From: Clostridiales bacterium
GTDB taxonomy: Bacteria; Bacillota; Clostridia; Christensenellales; CAG-314
Assembly: GCA_003537755.1 (NCBI GenBank)
Contig: DPQS01000072.1
Span: forward strand, 1 to 6,877
Direction: 5' to 3'
DNA length: 6,877 bases
The position numbers were made by a program, and so were the translations under genes. This document shows positions 5,495 to 6,877 of the stretch, one piece after another (within the stretch, counting starts at the first letter, position 1; each line of letters opens with the position of its first letter). The notes under the pieces are model-generated. The model was not told the DNA's origin and did not search any database. It worked only from the letters and a program-made list of their open reading frames with translations.

Positions 5495-6244
5495 ATGAAA
5501 CTTGACAGAGTACTTGCGGTACGAAACAACAAGACAATTTATCGCGACGGCGACGACTGCGTGAAGGTGTTCGGCGACGACTTCGCCAAGGACGATGTTC
5601 TTGCGGAAGCACTCAATCAGGCGCGCGTGGAACACACCGGGCTCAATATCCCCAAGATAAAAGCCGTAACGATGATTGACGGCAAGTGGGCAATCGTGTC
5701 AGAGTACATCAAGGGCAAAACTCTTGACAGACTTATGGCGGAAAACCCCGACAAAAAGCACGAATACATGGAAATGTTTGTGGATTTGCAAATAAAGGTA
5801 CAATCCTGTACCTGCCCGTTGCTTCCCAAACTTAAGGACAAAATGAGTCGTAAAATTTCGCAAGCCGATCTGGACGCAACAACCAGATACGACCTGCACA
5901 CACGCCTCGAAGGTATGCCCAAACACAACAAACTGTGCCACGGCGACTTCAATCCGGGCAACATCATCATCACCGATGACGGTACACCGTACATTCTGGA
6001 TTGGTCGCATGCAACTCAGGGCAACGCTTCGGCGGATGTTGCGCGCACCTATTTGCTGTTCTGGTTGAACGGCGATATAGACGGCGCGGAAGAATATCTG
6101 GATTTGTTTTGCGCAAAAAGCGGCACCGACAAACAATACGTTCAGAAGTGGATGCCGATTGTTGCGGCAAGTCAATCGGTCAAAGGCAATGCCAAGGAGA
6201 GGGAATTTTTACTCGGCTGGGCAAACGTCGTGGACTATCAATAA
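5495..6244 (+). CDS. APH/choline-kinase-like phosphotransferase of unknown substrate
   Basis: A 249-residue protein of the aminoglycoside phosphotransferase / choline kinase superfamily with the complete kinase core. Lys24 in CVKVF is the likely ATP-binding lysine, with Glu38 as its helix-C partner. VSEYIKGKTLD is the hinge. HGDFNPGNI (His149, Asp151 as catalytic base, Asn156) is the catalytic loop, and Asp169 in LDWSHA is the metal-binding aspartate. No signal peptide or membrane segment is seen, so it should be cytoplasmic. GGAGGG at 5482-5487 lies 7 nt before the ATG, and the gene begins 14 bp after the adhE stop, so it is almost certainly co-transcribed. Most members of this family in Clostridia are not antibiotic-resistance genes, and the setting points to housekeeping metabolism. 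The substrate could be a sugar, an amino alcohol or another metabolite and cannot be inferred from sequence. Confidence 0.85.
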   Translation: MKLDRVLAVRNNKTIYRDGDDCVKVFGDDFAKDDVLAEALNQARVEHTGLNIPKIKAVTMIDGKWAIVSEYIKGKTLDRLMAENPDKKHEYMEMFVDLQIKVQSCTCPLLPKLKDKMSRKISQADLDATTRYDLHTRLEGMPKHNKLCHGDFNPGNIIITDDGTPYILDWSHATQGNASADVARTYLLFWLNGDIDGAEEYLDLFCAKSGTDKQYVQKWMPIVAASQSVKGNAKEREFLLGWANVVDYQ

Positions 6245-6270
6245 ATATTTTTAACTAAGGAGTAACAAAA

Positions 6271-6513
6271 ATGGTTAAAATCAAAGTGTGTATCGGCAGT
6301 TCCTGCCACATCAAGGGTTCTCGTCAGGTGGTAGAAGAGTTGCAGTACCTTATCAACGAACATAACGTCAAGGACAGCGTGGAACTGGGCGGCACATTCT
6401 GCATGGGTCGTTGTCAGGACGGCGTATGCGTGACGGTTAACGACGAATTTTATTCCGTTTCGCCCGCTACGGTTGCGGATTTCTTTGAAAAGGAAGTACT
6501 TACGAGGATTTAG
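6271..6513 (+). CDS. Mini NuoE-like [2Fe-2S] thioredoxin-fold protein, copy 1
   Basis: An 80-residue protein corresponding to the thioredoxin-like [2Fe-2S] domain of NuoE/HydC subunits, without their N-terminal helical part. Cluster ligands are predicted as Cys7 and Cys12 (CIGSSC) and Cys44 and Cys48 (CMGRC), the C-x4-C / C-x3-C pattern of this family. An extra Cys53 is present. Full NuoE is about 150-170 residues, so this is a minimal form. Such proteins often lie near [FeFe]-hydrogenase or NuoF-like genes in Clostridia and probably pass electrons between NADH and hydrogenase modules. TAAGGAG (6256-6262) lies 8 nt before the ATG. The gene follows the kinase after 26 bp and precedes a second copy by 3 bp. 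The specific partner is not in this window. Confidence 0.88.
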   Translation: MVKIKVCIGSSCHIKGSRQVVEELQYLINEHNVKDSVELGGTFCMGRCQDGVCVTVNDEFYSVSPATVADFFEKEVLTRI

Positions 6514-6516
6514 GCA

Positions 6517-6765
6517 ATGCTTATCATTTCAATATGTGTAGGCAGTTCCTGTCATATCAAGGGTAGCGAAGCAATCGTGGAATTGTTTCAACGTTATGTC
6601 GAGGCATGTGGACTTGAGGACAAAATCGTTCTTCAAGGCTGCTTTTGTCAGGGACGATGCAACCGCGAGGGTGTAACCGTTACCGTTGGCGACGATGTGT
6701 TTACCGGCATCACGAAGGAAAACTTCAAGGAATTCTGGCAGACCAATGTGTTGCCGCGTGTGTGA
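6517..6765 (+). CDS. Mini NuoE-like [2Fe-2S] thioredoxin-fold protein, copy 2
   Basis: An 82-residue paralogue of the preceding gene. Of the first 50 aligned residues, 23 are identical by hand count, including the CxGSSCHIKGS segment. Predicted cluster ligands are Cys7, Cys12, Cys44 and Cys48 (CQGRC). It differs by extra cysteines at 31 and 42 and by an insertion after residue 50. Only 3 bp separate it from the upstream stop codon, and its ribosome binding site (GAGG, 6504-6507) lies inside the 3' end of the first copy, so translation is probably coupled. The pair looks like an old tandem duplication whose members have diverged, perhaps to serve different electron partners or to form a heterodimer. 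A function in hydrogenase or NADH electron transfer is inferred from the family. Confidence 0.87.
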   Translation: MLIISICVGSSCHIKGSEAIVELFQRYVEACGLEDKIVLQGCFCQGRCNREGVTVTVGDDVFTGITKENFKEFWQTNVLPRV

Positions 6766-6877
6766 CCGTTCCGTGCGGCAAGTGGCGACAGGCTATAAAA
6801 GTGCGCCGAGCACGGTAATTTGTGACTACGGGACCCGTCAGGGTGTCAACTCGTTGCGAACGCGTGCTCGCTCGCTT
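6766..6877. other. Non-coding tail of the window
   Basis: No gene is visible in these 112 bases. CCGTGC (6771-6776) and GCACGG (6810-6815) are complementary, with an inner GGCG/CGCC pair (6784-6787 and 6804-6807), so a hairpin could form after the last gene. It lacks a T-tract and is not a clear terminator. ACGGGACCCGT (6828-6838) is a short perfect palindrome. The next gene of the operon, if any, lies outside the window. Confidence 0.4.

Noticed and set aside
5495..6244. Antibiotic-resistance (aminoglycoside phosphotransferase) gene
   Set aside because: The fold is shared, but the operon context is metabolic, there are no mobile-element signs, and the sequence does not resemble a known resistance enzyme that I recognise.
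6771..6815. Intrinsic terminator after the last gene
   Set aside because: The CCGTGC/GCACGG stem encloses a long loop and is not followed by a T-tract.

Overview
The window looks like chromosomal DNA from an anaerobic, fermenting Clostridia-type bacterium (Bacillota), possibly an uncultured gut or rumen lineage. This rests on strong AGGAGG-type ribosome binding sites, sigma-A-like promoters with 17-bp spacers, a Rex-family NADH sensor, a full-length AdhE, and mini NuoE-like [2Fe-2S] proteins of the kind seen near clostridial hydrogenase genes. The genus cannot be named from the sequence.

Layout. Positions 11-310 hold a minus-strand tRNA-Ser(GGA) unit with its promoter and terminator. Positions 151-722 contain no convincing gene, only the tRNA promoter, two inverted repeats, some repeated short words and the probable lysR terminator. 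A LysR-type regulator lies at 723-1649 (minus) and is divergent from a Rex-type repressor at 1995-2609 (plus). The 345 bp between them carry two clear promoters, a perfect 16-bp palindrome, a cluster of ATCGAT elements over the rex -10 box, and a long, potentially structured rex leader. A further promoter at 2668-2696 starts what looks like an operon: adhE (2784-5480), an APH/choline-kinase-like small-molecule kinase (5495-6244), and two tandem thioredoxin-fold [2Fe-2S] proteins (6271-6513 and 6517-6765). The last 112 bases are non-coding as far as they can be seen.

How the genes may work together (inference). AdhE turns acetyl-CoA into ethanol and consumes two NADH. Rex-family proteins sense NADH/NAD+ and usually repress such genes. 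The two [2Fe-2S] proteins resemble the NuoE-like subunits of NADH-linked hydrogenases. The theme is therefore disposal of fermentative reducing equivalents, with a kinase of unknown substrate built into the same transcript. The LysR protein may regulate rex, because the palindrome is centred about 64 bp upstream of the predicted rex transcription start, the classical position for LysR-type activators.

No mobile element, CRISPR array or defence system was found. The most unusual signals are an in-frame Shine-Dalgarno plus ATG exactly at the AdhE domain linker, the tandem mini-NuoE pair, and the elaborate rex control region.
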